A stretch of 64,000 bases of DNA from an uncultured Paracoccaceae bacterium (lineage in GTDB: Bacteria > Pseudomonadota > Alphaproteobacteria > Rhodobacterales > Rhodobacteraceae), in the NCBI GenBank assembly GCA_938028765.1, contig CALIZF010000013.1:17637-81636 (forward strand). Direction: 5' to 3'. The position numbers and the translations under genes were made by a program. Shown here piece after piece: positions 27,206 through 35,870 of the stretch. Position 1 is the first letter of the stretch. Each line of letters begins with the position of its first letter. The notes beneath the pieces are model-generated. The model worked only from the letters and a program-made list of their open reading frames with translations, did not search any database and was not told the DNA's origin.

Positions 27206-28063
27206 TCAGTCGGCGTCGCGGTTCAGCGGCATCGTCAGGCAATGCGCGCTGCCCCCGCCATGGGCGAACAGGCGCAGCTCTGGGTCGAGCACGGTCAGTC
27301 CCTCGGCCCGCAGGCGGGCATTCGTCTCGCGGCTGTGGCGCGGCGACAGGACGCGGCCCTGCCCCAGCGCCAGGACGTTGCAGGCCATGTCGGCCATCGC
27401 CGCGCGGTAACCAACCGGGATCGTGCGGATCTGCCGCGCGCCCAGCCACGACAGGAAATCGTCCGGCAGCGCATCGGGGCAGACCAGCGCAAGGCCCGGC
27501 GCGGCCATCGAGAAGATCACGTCGAGGTGCAGGAAATGGTCGTCGAAGGGCACGACCGCCACCTCCCAGCCAAGCTCGCGCAGCCAGCCGGCGAACTCTT
27601 CTGCGCCCTCCGCCGAGGTTCGCCCGCCGGAACAGCCGACGGCGGCAAGGCCGGGCCGGATCAGGTGGATGTCGCCGCCCTCGAGCGTTCCCCGCACCGC
27701 AGCCTTCCACATGGGCCAGCCGTAGAAGTCCAGCACGCCCGCCACCTCGCCCCGCCGCTGCGGCATGGCGAGCATGGTCAGCACCGGCCCGCCGGGCGCC
27801 ACCTGCGAGGAATCGCGGGTATAGACCTGATAGGGTAGGCCCGGATCGGGCGTCAGATAATGGCAGGCGACGCCCGCCCCGCGCAGCGCATCCTCCAGTT
27901 CCGCATACTCGGCCGCCAGCGCGGCGCGGTCCATCGGCCGCCCCGCGGCCAGCGTCGCCCGTGCGATCGCATTCGTCGGGATCCAGCGGTAGTGGTCGGG
28001 CCGGCACAAGAGCACGTCGGTCAGCCGGCCGGTTTCCGAGGTCAGCGTCCAGGTCATCGCCAT
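27206..28063 (-). CDS. Amidinotransferase / dimethylarginine dimethylaminohydrolase-like enzyme
   Basis: 285 residues, ATG at 28063 (a second in-frame ATG is 6 bases later). Pentein fold of guanidino-modifying enzymes. TRDSSQ, GTLEGGDI (substrate Glu/Asp) and FLHLDVIFSM (catalytic His) are in order, and the catalytic Cys is in GGGSAHCLTMPLNRD (Cys275). Candidates are dimethylargininase, arginine deiminase or an agmatine-type hydrolase; the length and single-domain form fit dimethylargininase-type hydrolases. It is first in a six-gene operon with a polyamine-type importer, pointing to a guanidino substrate brought in from outside. Confidence 0.85.
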   Translation of the reverse strand: MAMTWTLTSETGRLTDVLLCRPDHYRWIPTNAIARATLAAGRPMDRAALAAEYAELEDALRGAGVACHYLTPDPGLPYQVYTRDSSQVAPGGPVLTMLAMPQRRGEVAGVLDFYGWPMWKAAVRGTLEGGDIHLIRPGLAAVGCSGGRTSAEGAEEFAGWLRELGWEVAVVPFDDHFLHLDVIFSMAAPGLALVCPDALPDDFLSWLGARQIRTIPVGYRAAMADMACNVLALGQGRVLSPRHSRETNARLRAEGLTVLDPELRLFAHGGGSAHCLTMPLNRDAD

Positions 28064-28138
28064 CGTCCGAAGTCGCGCGCGGCAACAATGGCGCGTCGTG
28101 CGGAAATGAAAAGGGCCGCTGCGCCGGACATGGGGCAT

Positions 28139-28157
28139 CTGCACAAATCCTGTGCAG
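28139..28157 (-). promoter_or_regulatory. Perfect palindrome upstream of the amidinotransferase/importer operon
   Basis: CTGCACA (28139-28145), 5-base spacer, TGTGCAG (28151-28157), located 76 bp upstream of the first gene of the operon. A perfect 7-bp inverted repeat in the only substantial gap upstream of this operon is a plausible operator. No regulator gene is adjacent, so the protein that binds it is unknown. Confidence 0.4.
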
Positions 28158-28220
28158 CAGAGCGCGGTTCGGCGGCCGGGCCACTGCCCTCGCGCAACGG
28201 CCGGTTGCACCCGCGCCCTG

Positions 28221-30326
28221 TCAGGACGCCGCTGCGGGCGGCGGCAACGCGGCACGCGCGGCGGCCGCAGCGGCTTCGGGGGGCAGATCCTCGGCGCGGA
28301 CGCGGACGGTGGGGAAGGCAAGCTCGATCCCGTTCTCAAGGAACGCCTCCTCGACCGCGACGTAGGCGCGCCGGCGGATCATGAACTGTTCGCCCGGCTT
28401 GGCCATGAACTTCAGCTTGATGACCAGCCCGCGCTCGGCGATCGCATCCACCCCCTGCAGCTTCAGGGGCTGGATGAACGACGGCGCGAGATCCGGATCC
28501 TCCCACAGCGCGGCACCGACCTTCTTTACGATCTTCTTCACCTTCGCCATGTCGGTGCCGAAGGCGACGGTGAATTCCAGCTTGTCGATCACCCAGTCGC
28601 GGCTCAGGTTCTGGATCGCGCCGAGCGAGCCGAAGGGGATGGTATAGACCGCGCCGCGGTGGTGGCGCAGCTTGATCGACCGCAGCGAAAAGCTTTCGAC
28701 GGTGCCCTTCGCATTGCCGGCGACGATGTATTCGCCGACCCGGAATGCGTCGTCGAGCAGGTAGAACATGCCCGAGATGATGTCCTTCACCATGTTCTGC
28801 GCACCAAAGCCGATGGCGACGCCGGCGATGCCCGCGCCGGCGATCAGCGGCGCGATGTCCACCCCCACCGCCGCCAGCCCCATCATCACGCCGACGACCG
28901 CGAAGATGCCCTGCAGCACGTTGCGCAGGATCGGCAGCAGGGTGCGCAGCCTGGCCCGGCGCCGCGCCTCGTCGGGATCGGTAGAGGGATCCTGCGCGCG
29001 TTCCACCCAGGTGTCGATCGCGGTGCGGATCAGGTGCCAGGCGAAGTCGAAGATCACCAGCACCGCCGCAAGATAGAGGATCACCCGGGCGATCACGCTG
29101 TCGCGCCCCTCGCCCGCCACCACCTCGTCCAGCGTGATGCCCCAGGCCCGCAAGAGGAAGAACGCCGACGCAATCACCAGCACCAGCCGCGCCCCCCGCT
29201 CGATCGCGGCGGCAAGAACGCTCGGCGGGCGATAGGCGGCCTCGCCCTCGACCGGAGGGCCCTCGCGCAGGATGTGGTTGACGGCCCGGTTCACAAGGCC
29301 GATGGCCAGCGGCAGCAGCCCCGCCACCAGCAGCGGCGCCAGCAGGAACAACGCCCCCGACAGCCAGGTGGCGAACAGCAGGACGATGTAGACCGACCAC
29401 AGGACGGCGCCGGCCAGCGTCGGCTGCGGCGTGCCAAGGTCGCGCGCACGACGCTGCCAGATCCACGCGATGTTCAGGATACCGATGATCACGAAGAAGG
29501 CGAACCCCACCATCAGGTGCACCGGCAGCGACACGCCGAGGACGCTCAGCGACTGCGCGATCGCAACGCCCGTCATCAGGACGCCCGCGAAGGCGACGAG
29601 CCGCGGGAACCAGAAATCCGCGACCGCGTCGGGCATCGGGATCACCCGCCGTTCCGGCGCGCCGGGCGCCACGAGGATGCGGAATGCATAAAGCAGGACG
29701 CGGAACGCGATCACCGACAGGATCACCCGCGCCGCGACGCCGAAGGCGAGGGGGGGCAGCGGCAGCAGCATCAAGACGCCGAGACTGGCCAACGAGAAGC
29801 TGCCCACCGCGCCAAGCGCAAGCATGATCCGCAGGGCAAGCTTGCCCAGGCGTTCGGTCACGGTATCTTCGGCCGAACCGAGAACGTGCTTGCGGAACCG
29901 GCGCGTGGCGCGCAGGAAGCGCCACTCGACGAAGAGGCCCGATCCGACAAGGACGGCGACCATCAGGATGGTGACGGCCCAGCCGCGTTCCGCCGCCTCG
30001 TGCCCCAGGGCCGCGAGGCCCGCCGCGATCTCGCCCGGGGCGCGGGGGATGGTCTCGGCCAGACGGTCGCGGTGGCGGGCGACGCGGGCAAAGCCGCGGT
30101 CGAGGAAATCCTGTTCGGGTTCGGCCTCGGGCACGGCGGGCGCGGCGGGCGCGGCGGCAGTGCCGGACAGCCAGTCCTGCACCACCGGCGAGGCCAGAAG
30201 GGCGCGCAGCTGCTCCACCTCGGCCGGCAGGGCGGCCGGGGCGGCGGGCGCGGCCTCCCGCGCCGCGGCGGGCACCGCAAGGATCAGGGCGGCCAGCAGC
30301 GCAGCGATCGGCCGGCGCACGGTCAC
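28221..30326 (-). CDS. MscS-family mechanosensitive channel, large multi-helix type
   Basis: 701 residues from a GTG at 30326 that overlaps the methyltransferase stop. A signal-like N-terminus (RRPIAALLAALILAVPAAA) is followed by a Pro/Ala/Glu-rich periplasmic stretch and about ten hydrophobic helices. The MscS core is in the last third: IAGAGIAGVAIGFGAQNMVK (pore helix), DIISGMFYLLDDAFRVGEYI and KGTVESFSLRSIKLRHHRGA, then the cytosolic beta domain. It protects against hypo-osmotic shock. A homologue lies 1.3 kb upstream in the same orientation. Confidence 0.92.
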   Translation of the reverse strand: MTVRRPIAALLAALILAVPAAAREAAPAAPAALPAEVEQLRALLASPVVQDWLSGTAAAPAAPAVPEAEPEQDFLDRGFARVARHRDRLAETIPRAPGEIAAGLAALGHEAAERGWAVTILMVAVLVGSGLFVEWRFLRATRRFRKHVLGSAEDTVTERLGKLALRIMLALGAVGSFSLASLGVLMLLPLPPLAFGVAARVILSVIAFRVLLYAFRILVAPGAPERRVIPMPDAVADFWFPRLVAFAGVLMTGVAIAQSLSVLGVSLPVHLMVGFAFFVIIGILNIAWIWQRRARDLGTPQPTLAGAVLWSVYIVLLFATWLSGALFLLAPLLVAGLLPLAIGLVNRAVNHILREGPPVEGEAAYRPPSVLAAAIERGARLVLVIASAFFLLRAWGITLDEVVAGEGRDSVIARVILYLAAVLVIFDFAWHLIRTAIDTWVERAQDPSTDPDEARRRARLRTLLPILRNVLQGIFAVVGVMMGLAAVGVDIAPLIAGAGIAGVAIGFGAQNMVKDIISGMFYLLDDAFRVGEYIVAGNAKGTVESFSLRSIKLRHHRGAVYTIPFGSLGAIQNLSRDWVIDKLEFTVAFGTDMAKVKKIVKKVGAALWEDPDLAPSFIQPLKLQGVDAIAERGLVIKLKFMAKPGEQFMIRRRAYVAVEEAFLENGIELAFPTVRVRAEDLPPEAAAAAARAALPPPAAAS

Positions 30327-30817
30327 CCCCCCCGGCGGCGATAGAGGAAGCAGCGCCCCGGCACCGCGCCGTCGGGCAGCGGCTCTTCGGGCAGGTCGGC
30401 GAAATACATCCGGTCGCTCGACACCATCACGCCGCCGGGGCTTAGCAGCGGCTCGACCAGCGGCGACAACAGGCGGGCGAAGGCATCGTTCTTCGCCGCG
30501 TCATGCCCGCCGAGATCCGCATGCACCAGCGCCACCGCGCCCCGGAACCGCGCCAGCGCGGCGGGCAGCGTGGTGCGCACATCGCCGAGGATCAGCCGAT
30601 CGGCCGGCGGCATCGAGTCCGGATGGGCGGCCACCGCCCGCTCGAACACCCAGATGTCGCGGCCCGGCAGGATCTCGCGCAGGTGGTGGTAGGTCCGGCC
30701 GTTGCCGAGGCCCAGCTCGAACACCGGCCCCTCGAGCCGCCCGATCATCCGCGCTGCCGCCCCGAGGCAGGCGCGCTGCGACAGCATCCGGTCGATGAAC
30801 AGATCGAGGCGGCTCAT
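30323..30817 (-). CDS. Small class I SAM-dependent methyltransferase (paralogue A)
   Basis: 164 residues from the ATG at 30817. FELGLGNGRTYHHLREILPG at about residues 33-52 is the SAM-binding motif I (E/D-x-G-x-G-x-G). LILGDVRTTLP and ALVHADLGG match later motifs. No membrane helix or substrate domain is visible. The gene overlaps the start of the MscS channel gene, and its paralogue faces it across 113 bp. This family (Methyltransf_17-like, uncertain) has no known substrate. Confidence 0.8.
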   Translation of the reverse strand: MSRLDLFIDRMLSQRACLGAAARMIGRLEGPVFELGLGNGRTYHHLREILPGRDIWVFERAVAAHPDSMPPADRLILGDVRTTLPAALARFRGAVALVHADLGGHDAAKNDAFARLLSPLVEPLLSPGGVMVSSDRMYFADLPEEPLPDGAVPGRCFLYRRRGG

Positions 30818-30930
30818 GGCATCCCCCGGCAGGAAGTGCCCCGTGGCTAGCACGCAGCCCCGCGCCGGTCCACCGGAACGGGATGGATTGCCCGGCGGAT
30901 CGCGGCTAAAGGGCTCTCGGGGGGATGCGG

Positions 30931-31407
30931 ATGAGCAGGCTCGACAGCTTCCTGCGCCGCCTGATAGCGCAGCGCGACGGGATCGACTGGGCCGCGGCGG
31001 CGGTCGCCGGGGTTCCCGGCGACGTCGTGGACATTGGCCTCGGCTACGGGCGGACGTGGGATCACCTGCGCGCCCGGCTGCCCGGCCGGCGGATCTGGGC
31101 GATCGACCGCCGCGTGGACTGCCACCCCGACTGCCGGCCGCCCGAGGCGGACCTTCTCCTGGGCGAGGCGGGGCCGATGCTCGACCGGCTGGCGGCAACG
31201 GGCGCGCGCATGGCGCTCGCGCATTACGACCTCGGCTTCGGCGACGAGGCGGCCGACGTGGCCGAGGCGGCGGCCCTCTCGCCCCGCGTCGCCGCCGTGA
31301 TGACGCCGGGCGGCATCGTTGTGTCGGCCCAGCCGCTGACCGGCCTGTCCCCCCTGCCCGGCCCCGCCGGGATCCCGCCGGGTCGCTACCTCTTCTACCG
31401 CGCCTGA
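30931..31407 (+). CDS. Small class I SAM-dependent methyltransferase (paralogue B)
   Basis: 158 residues from ATG 30931; an ATG at 30925 is also possible. VDIGLGYGRTWDHLRARLPG is the SAM motif, and MSRLDSFLRRLIAQR matches the first 15 residues of paralogue A (MSRLDLFIDRMLSQR), so the pair arose by duplication. LLGEAGPMLDRLAATGARM, ALAHYDLGFGDEAA and PGRYLFYRA also align with A. It is divergent from A, with a 113-bp shared promoter region. Confidence 0.8.
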   Translation: MSRLDSFLRRLIAQRDGIDWAAAAVAGVPGDVVDIGLGYGRTWDHLRARLPGRRIWAIDRRVDCHPDCRPPEADLLLGEAGPMLDRLAATGARMALAHYDLGFGDEAADVAEAAALSPRVAAVMTPGGIVVSAQPLTGLSPLPGPAGIPPGRYLFYRA

Positions 31408-31554
31408 ACGTCGCCGCGCCCGAACTCTGCGCACCGCCTGCCGGCCGCGGGGGCCCGGCTGCCCCTCGCCCGGCGAACCAACGCGCGCCGCCTGCCCGGA
31501 CCGCTCGGAGCCGAGACCGCGCACTTCATCTTGTCCCAAATACTCCCGGGGGGT

Positions 31555-31575
31555 CCGGGGGCCGGCAGCCCCCGG
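31555..31575. terminator. GC-rich stem-loop element between methyltransferase B and MscS channel 2
   Basis: CCGGGGGC (31555-31562), loop CGGCA, GCCCCCGG (31568-31575). The stretch 31526-31556 (CTTGTCCCAAATACTCCCGG) resembles a short sequence often found next to such hairpins in Rhodobacteraceae. The two flanking genes converge here, so a bidirectional terminator is likely. Confidence 0.5.
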
Positions 31576-31604
31576 GGGCGCGTCCGGGCCAGATGGCGCG
31601 CCGT

Positions 31605-33890
31605 TCAGGCGCCGGCGGCGCGGGCGGCGGGGGGCATGGCGTTCCAGTCCTCCATCGCCTCGGGGTCGAGCGCCGCGGCCGCTGCCGCGTGGCGCTGCGC
31701 CTCGGTCAGGGGCGGCCCGCCCTGCGCCTCGGCCACCCGCACGGTGACCTCGCGGTGCGCGAACTTGATCCCTTCGCGCAGGAACAGGGCGCGGATCTCC
31801 TGATACACCCGCTGGCGGATCAGCCACTGGTCGCCCGGCTTGCACATGAACTTGACGCGGATGATCATCGCGCTGTCCTGCATCTCGATCACGCCTTGCG
31901 ACTTCAGGGGGGCGAGAAACTGGTCGCCGATGGCGGGGTCCTGCAGCAGCTCCTCGCCGAGGCGCTTGACCAGCTTGCGGACCTTCTCGACATCGGTGTC
32001 GTAGGTGACGCGCAGAGGCAGCTTCATGATCACCCAGTCGCGCGAATAGTTGGTCAGCGACTTGATCTCGCCGAAGGGAATCGTCTGCAGGGGCCCGAGG
32101 TGGTGGCGCAGCTGGAACGACCGGATCGAGATGTTCTCGACCGTCCCCTTCACGTCGCCCACCGCGATGTATTCGCCGCGGCGGAAGGCGTCGTCGATCA
32201 GGAAGAAGACACCGGCGAAGACGTCACGGATCAGGTATTGCGCGCCAAAGCCGATGGCGATGCCGACCACGCCCGCGCCGGCGAAGAGGGGGGCGAGGTT
32301 GATTCCCAGTTCCAGCAGCACCATCGCCCCCGCGGTCGTCAGGATGACGACCAGGATCGCGGTGCGCACCAGCGGCAGCAGGGTGGCCAGGCGCGTGGCG
32401 CCGCGGATACCGCCCTCGTCGCCGGGTTCCGCGGCAAGTTCGGCCACCCCTTCGGCGGCAAGGCGCTGATCGATGGCGATGCGCGCGGCCTGATAGGCGA
32501 CATAGCCGATCAGCACGACCGCCGCGATGCCGGCGATGTCGTCCAGCCGGCTTTCCAGAATCGGCATGTCCGCGACGCCCCAGAGCTTTACGAGCGCCCA
32601 GGCCCCGGCCAGCATCGCAAGGATCCCCGAGGTGCGCACGGCGAGGTCCTCGAAGGTCTGCAGCCGCGGCCCGGCAGCGGCGGCGGCTGCGGCCGTCGCG
32701 CGGGCGGCTGCGGCCGCGCCGGTCGCCCGGCGGCGGCGCACGATGCGGTCGATGACGAAGAGCACGAGGCCATGGACCGCGATCATCGACACCAGGATGA
32801 TGTAGATGCTCAGCACCGGCGGCACCCCGTAGGGCTGGCCGATCAGCAGCCGCCAGGTCATGTCGGCCCAGGCGACCAGCGCATAGACAGCGGCCGCCGG
32901 AGCCCAGAGCGCGGCCATGATCCGGGCGGGCGCGGTCGCCTCGGCCGCCGGCTGTCCGTCGAGGATCGCCCCGGTGATCGCCCTGCGGTTGAAGGCGATG
33001 GTGGCCAGCCCGACGAGGACCGACAGGAAGGTCAGCCCCGCCGTGATGACCGCATGCACATCGTCGGGCAGGCCGAGTTCGTACATCCAGGTGCAGAACG
33101 CATGCGTGGCGACGGCGACCGTGGACCCGATCGCAAGCCACCACAGCAGCCGGCGCGCATCATGATCGTCGAGCCGGGCCAGCCGGTAGGCCGGCAGCGC
33201 GGGCGCGAGGATCAGCCGCCACAGCACCACCAGCACGAAGGCCGCGGCAAAGGCGCCGAACACCACCACGACCGTCTTCTGCGCCTGCGCATTCTCGGGC
33301 GCGTCGAAGGCCGCGGCCCCCAGCGTGAACCCGGTGACGATGGTCAGGCCCAGCGTGACGAGGCCGATGACCGCGCGCAGCACCAGCAGCGGCAGCTTTT
33401 CCCCGATTCCCTGCGGATCGGGGCGCAAGAGCCGGCGGAACCACGGCCGCACGATCAGCCGCCCGAACAGGATCGACACGATCGCATGGCCGAGAACGAG
33501 GAACGACAGCGTCCAAGGCACCAGCCAGGCGAAATAGTCGGCCCGACCGGTCGGGCTGTTCGCGGCCAGCGTCGCGCGCGTCGCGGCGACGGTGTGGGGG
33601 ATCGCGGCGATCCGCTGCGCAAGCCGCTGGCGGACGACGTCGACCATGACCTGCGTGGCGCCGACCATCGTCATGTCGTCGGTTGCGGTTGCGGGCACGG
33701 GGCCACCGGTGCGGCCCCAGCGGGCGGCGCGGTCGGCGTCGGCACCCGCCGCTGGCGTGGTCCAGCGGCCCGGCCCCTCCTCGGGCGCGGACTGCGCCAG
33801 GGCAGGGGCGGCCAGCGCCGCGGCGAGCAGCGCGGCCGGCGCGAGCGCGGCGGCAAGGCGGATCGCGGTGCGGATCGCGGTGCGGATCAC
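31605..33890 (-). CDS. MscS-family mechanosensitive channel, large multi-helix type (second copy)
   Basis: 761 residues from a GTG at 33890 which overlaps the stop of the deacetylase-like gene (GTGA). Signal peptide (AALAPAALLAAALAAPALAQ), then about ten hydrophobic segments. The core is ICELGINLAPLFAGAGVVGI-like, IGFGAQYLIRDVFAGVFFLI, DDAFRRGEYIAVGDVKGTVE and NISIRSFQLRHH, aligning with copy one but clearly diverged. C-terminal tail about 35 residues of Ala/Glu-rich sequence. Channel for osmotic safety. Confidence 0.92.
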   Translation of the reverse strand: MIRTAIRTAIRLAAALAPAALLAAALAAPALAQSAPEEGPGRWTTPAAGADADRAARWGRTGGPVPATATDDMTMVGATQVMVDVVRQRLAQRIAAIPHTVAATRATLAANSPTGRADYFAWLVPWTLSFLVLGHAIVSILFGRLIVRPWFRRLLRPDPQGIGEKLPLLVLRAVIGLVTLGLTIVTGFTLGAAAFDAPENAQAQKTVVVVFGAFAAAFVLVVLWRLILAPALPAYRLARLDDHDARRLLWWLAIGSTVAVATHAFCTWMYELGLPDDVHAVITAGLTFLSVLVGLATIAFNRRAITGAILDGQPAAEATAPARIMAALWAPAAAVYALVAWADMTWRLLIGQPYGVPPVLSIYIILVSMIAVHGLVLFVIDRIVRRRRATGAAAAARATAAAAAAAGPRLQTFEDLAVRTSGILAMLAGAWALVKLWGVADMPILESRLDDIAGIAAVVLIGYVAYQAARIAIDQRLAAEGVAELAAEPGDEGGIRGATRLATLLPLVRTAILVVILTTAGAMVLLELGINLAPLFAGAGVVGIAIGFGAQYLIRDVFAGVFFLIDDAFRRGEYIAVGDVKGTVENISIRSFQLRHHLGPLQTIPFGEIKSLTNYSRDWVIMKLPLRVTYDTDVEKVRKLVKRLGEELLQDPAIGDQFLAPLKSQGVIEMQDSAMIIRVKFMCKPGDQWLIRQRVYQEIRALFLREGIKFAHREVTVRVAEAQGGPPLTEAQRHAAAAAALDPEAMEDWNAMPPAARAAGA
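33861..33890. repeat. 12-bp tandem repeat in the start region of MscS channel 2
   Basis: The unit GATCGCGGTGCG occurs at 33861-33872 and 33873-33884, with a partial copy 33885-33890 holding the GTG start. It encodes repeated I-R-T-A at the very N-terminus. Copy changes would stay in frame (12 bp), altering only the N-terminal length. Confidence 0.7.
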
Positions 33891-34651
33891 GGCGCGGTCT
33901 CTCCGGACATCAGGTCTGGCACGGCGGTGGCGTTGCAGGCATCATAGAGGAGTTTCGGCACGAGCGTATCGAGGAACTCCCAGATCAAGCGGTCGTGCGC
34001 GAGGTGATGGGTCAGAAGGCCGAGCGGGGCCGGCCGCGGCGCCGCGCGCCGGGCCGCCAGAAGGGCCGCGATCCGGGCGCAGAGGACGGCGGGATCGGCC
34101 AGCGACCGGGTGCTGCGCCAGTCGATGGGGTCGATCTCGGTATCGAGGCGGACAAGCCCGGGATGCGGCCCACCCCCCGCCCCAGGAACCGCCGACAGCG
34201 CGCGGAACCCCAGAACCGGCAACCGCGCGGCATGACCGGGCGCGATCCGGTTCCACGGCGGCACGAACACGGGCACGGCACGGTCGCCGAACAGGTCGCG
34301 GATGCGCGCCAGCCCCCGCGCGGCGTCGGCCGCCGCGGCGCGGGGCCCGCGGGCGCGGCCGAACTCGGATTTCTTGACGCCCGCCGGCTCGTGATTGGCG
34401 TGGGCCCAGCCGTGGACCATGACCGCCACCGGGGCGTCCCGCACCCGCGCGGCCAGCGCGGGCGTCGCCCCGGCGGGGATCGCCGCCAGGCCCAGCGGCA
34501 GGCCCCAGCGCCCGGCGCGGTCGAGGGCGGCATCGAGCGCGGGCGACGGCGCGGTCGCGTCGTCGTCGCGCCACCACAGCGGCACGCGCTGCCGCGCGCC
34601 CTGCCAGCGGGCCAGCTCGGCGTCGAGCGCGGCGAAGGGGTCAGCGGACAC
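33887..34651 (-). CDS. Polysaccharide-deacetylase-like protein
   Basis: 254 residues from a GTG at 34651, overlapping the glycosyltransferase stop by 11 bases. PLWWRDDDATAPSPALDAAL holds the Asp-Asp pair expected of the NodB-type metal site; MVHGWAHANHEPAG and KKSEFG are further conserved positions, then FVPPWNRIAPGHAARLPVLG and LLTHHLAHD. This pattern (D-D-D-A, H-x-x-x-H) matches polysaccharide-deacetylase-type proteins of surface-glycan loci. No signal peptide is visible, so it may act on a cytosolic precursor. Substrate not known. Confidence 0.82.
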   Translation of the reverse strand: MSADPFAALDAELARWQGARQRVPLWWRDDDATAPSPALDAALDRAGRWGLPLGLAAIPAGATPALAARVRDAPVAVMVHGWAHANHEPAGVKKSEFGRARGPRAAAADAARGLARIRDLFGDRAVPVFVPPWNRIAPGHAARLPVLGFRALSAVPGAGGGPHPGLVRLDTEIDPIDWRSTRSLADPAVLCARIAALLAARRAAPRPAPLGLLTHHLAHDRLIWEFLDTLVPKLLYDACNATAVPDLMSGETAP

Positions 34652-35870
34652 GGGCCAGGTCCTCGGCCAGCCGCACGCTGGCGGCCGCACCGTCCAGCAT
34701 CGCGCAGTCGGGCGCGAAGCGGCCTGCGGCCAGCACCCGGGCGAGCGCGGCGTTGATCGCCCCGCCGGTCAGCGCGGCGGCCGGCACCACCGCGAAGTGC
34801 GGGCGGCGCGCCAGCATCGCGGCGCGCAGGCCCTGCTCGGTCTCGCGCCCCGCGTCGAAGGGAACAAGGACGCCCGGCGTCCCGGTCGCCAGCAGGTCGA
34901 GCGCGGTGTTGTAGCCGCAAAGGCTGACCGAGGCGGCGGCGGCCGCCAGCATCTCGCGGAAGTCGCGCCGGGCGGGTTCGACGGTCACCTGCGTCAGGCC
35001 GAGGGCGGCGGCGCGGGCGGCGAGGCGCGCGCATTCCGCCGCGGCGCGCGGGCCGCCCGCGAGGATCCGCCAGCGCCGCGGCGGTCCTTCGGCGGCGGCG
35101 TCGAGCGCCGCGTCGAACAGCGGCGCGCCCACATCGCCGCCGCCCGCGCTGACGAGGATCGCGCCCGCCGCTTCGGCGGCGGGCGGCCCAGGCGGCGGCG
35201 GCGCGATGAACCCGGTGTAGCGCAGCCGGGCCGCCAGCGCCGGCCCGACCGGCCAGCTGGCCTGCAGCGGGATCCGGGCGGGATCCGCATGGACCAGCAC
35301 AGCATCGTAGAAGGCGGCAACCGTCGCCTCGGCCTCGGCCGCGCGGGCGGGCTTCGAGGGCGGGGCAAGGATGTCGCGCACCGAGGCGAGGATGACCGGC
35401 CGGGGACGCTGCGCCGCCGCCGCCTCGAGCAGCGCACGGAACTCGGCCGCAAGGCTGCGCCGGCCGAGCGGATAGAGCTCGGTGATCACCACGTCGGGGT
35501 GCAGATCGCGCAGCGCCGCGACCAGCGCGGCGGCGCGCGCCTCCAGCCAGGCGGCGTCGGCCGGGGTGCCGTCCGGGCGCAGCAGGCGCGCGAAATCCGC
35601 CCCGTCCGACGCGACCGCAGGCAGTTGCACCACCGTCAGCGCACCCGCGCCGGGCCCCGCCGGCGGGACCGCGACATGCGGCGCGGGCAACCCGCCCGAG
35701 GCCAGCAGCACCCGGTGCCCGGCGTCGCGGAAGGCCGCCGCCAGCAGCGCCGCCCGCGCGAGGTGCCCGCTGCCCAGAAGATGCGTGACCGCGATCATGA
35801 CGCGCAGCGGGGGCAGCCCCGGCGCCGTGCAGTCGTCCGAAGCGCGATCATGCTCGTCGGTCAGGGGCAT
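34641..35870 (-). CDS. Glycosyltransferase, MurG-like (GT28-type fold)
   Basis: 409 residues from the ATG at 35870 (GGGAGG upstream). MIAVTHLLGSGHLARAALLA near residue 25 is the GHxxR N-domain loop; ILVSAGGGDVGAPLFDAALD starts the C-domain; SVSLCGYNTALDLLATGTPG and VLVPFDAGRETEQGLRAAML form the UDP-sugar-binding site. Looks like a sugar transferase of the same type as the one at 38935. Coupled by overlap to the deacetylase-like gene and to the phosphatase gene. Confidence 0.87.
   Translation of the reverse strand: MPLTDEHDRASDDCTAPGLPPLRVMIAVTHLLGSGHLARAALLAAAFRDAGHRVLLASGGLPAPHVAVPPAGPGAGALTVVQLPAVASDGADFARLLRPDGTPADAAWLEARAAALVAALRDLHPDVVITELYPLGRRSLAAEFRALLEAAAAQRPRPVILASVRDILAPPSKPARAAEAEATVAAFYDAVLVHADPARIPLQASWPVGPALAARLRYTGFIAPPPPGPPAAEAAGAILVSAGGGDVGAPLFDAALDAAAEGPPRRWRILAGGPRAAAECARLAARAAALGLTQVTVEPARRDFREMLAAAAASVSLCGYNTALDLLATGTPGVLVPFDAGRETEQGLRAAMLARRPHFAVVPAAALTGGAINAALARVLAAGRFAPDCAMLDGAAASVRLAEDLARVR

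Noticed and set aside
30702..33947. A 1,081-codon open frame on the plus strand over the MscS copy 2 region.
   Set aside because: Same reason; the minus strand has an unmistakable MscS core and signal peptide.
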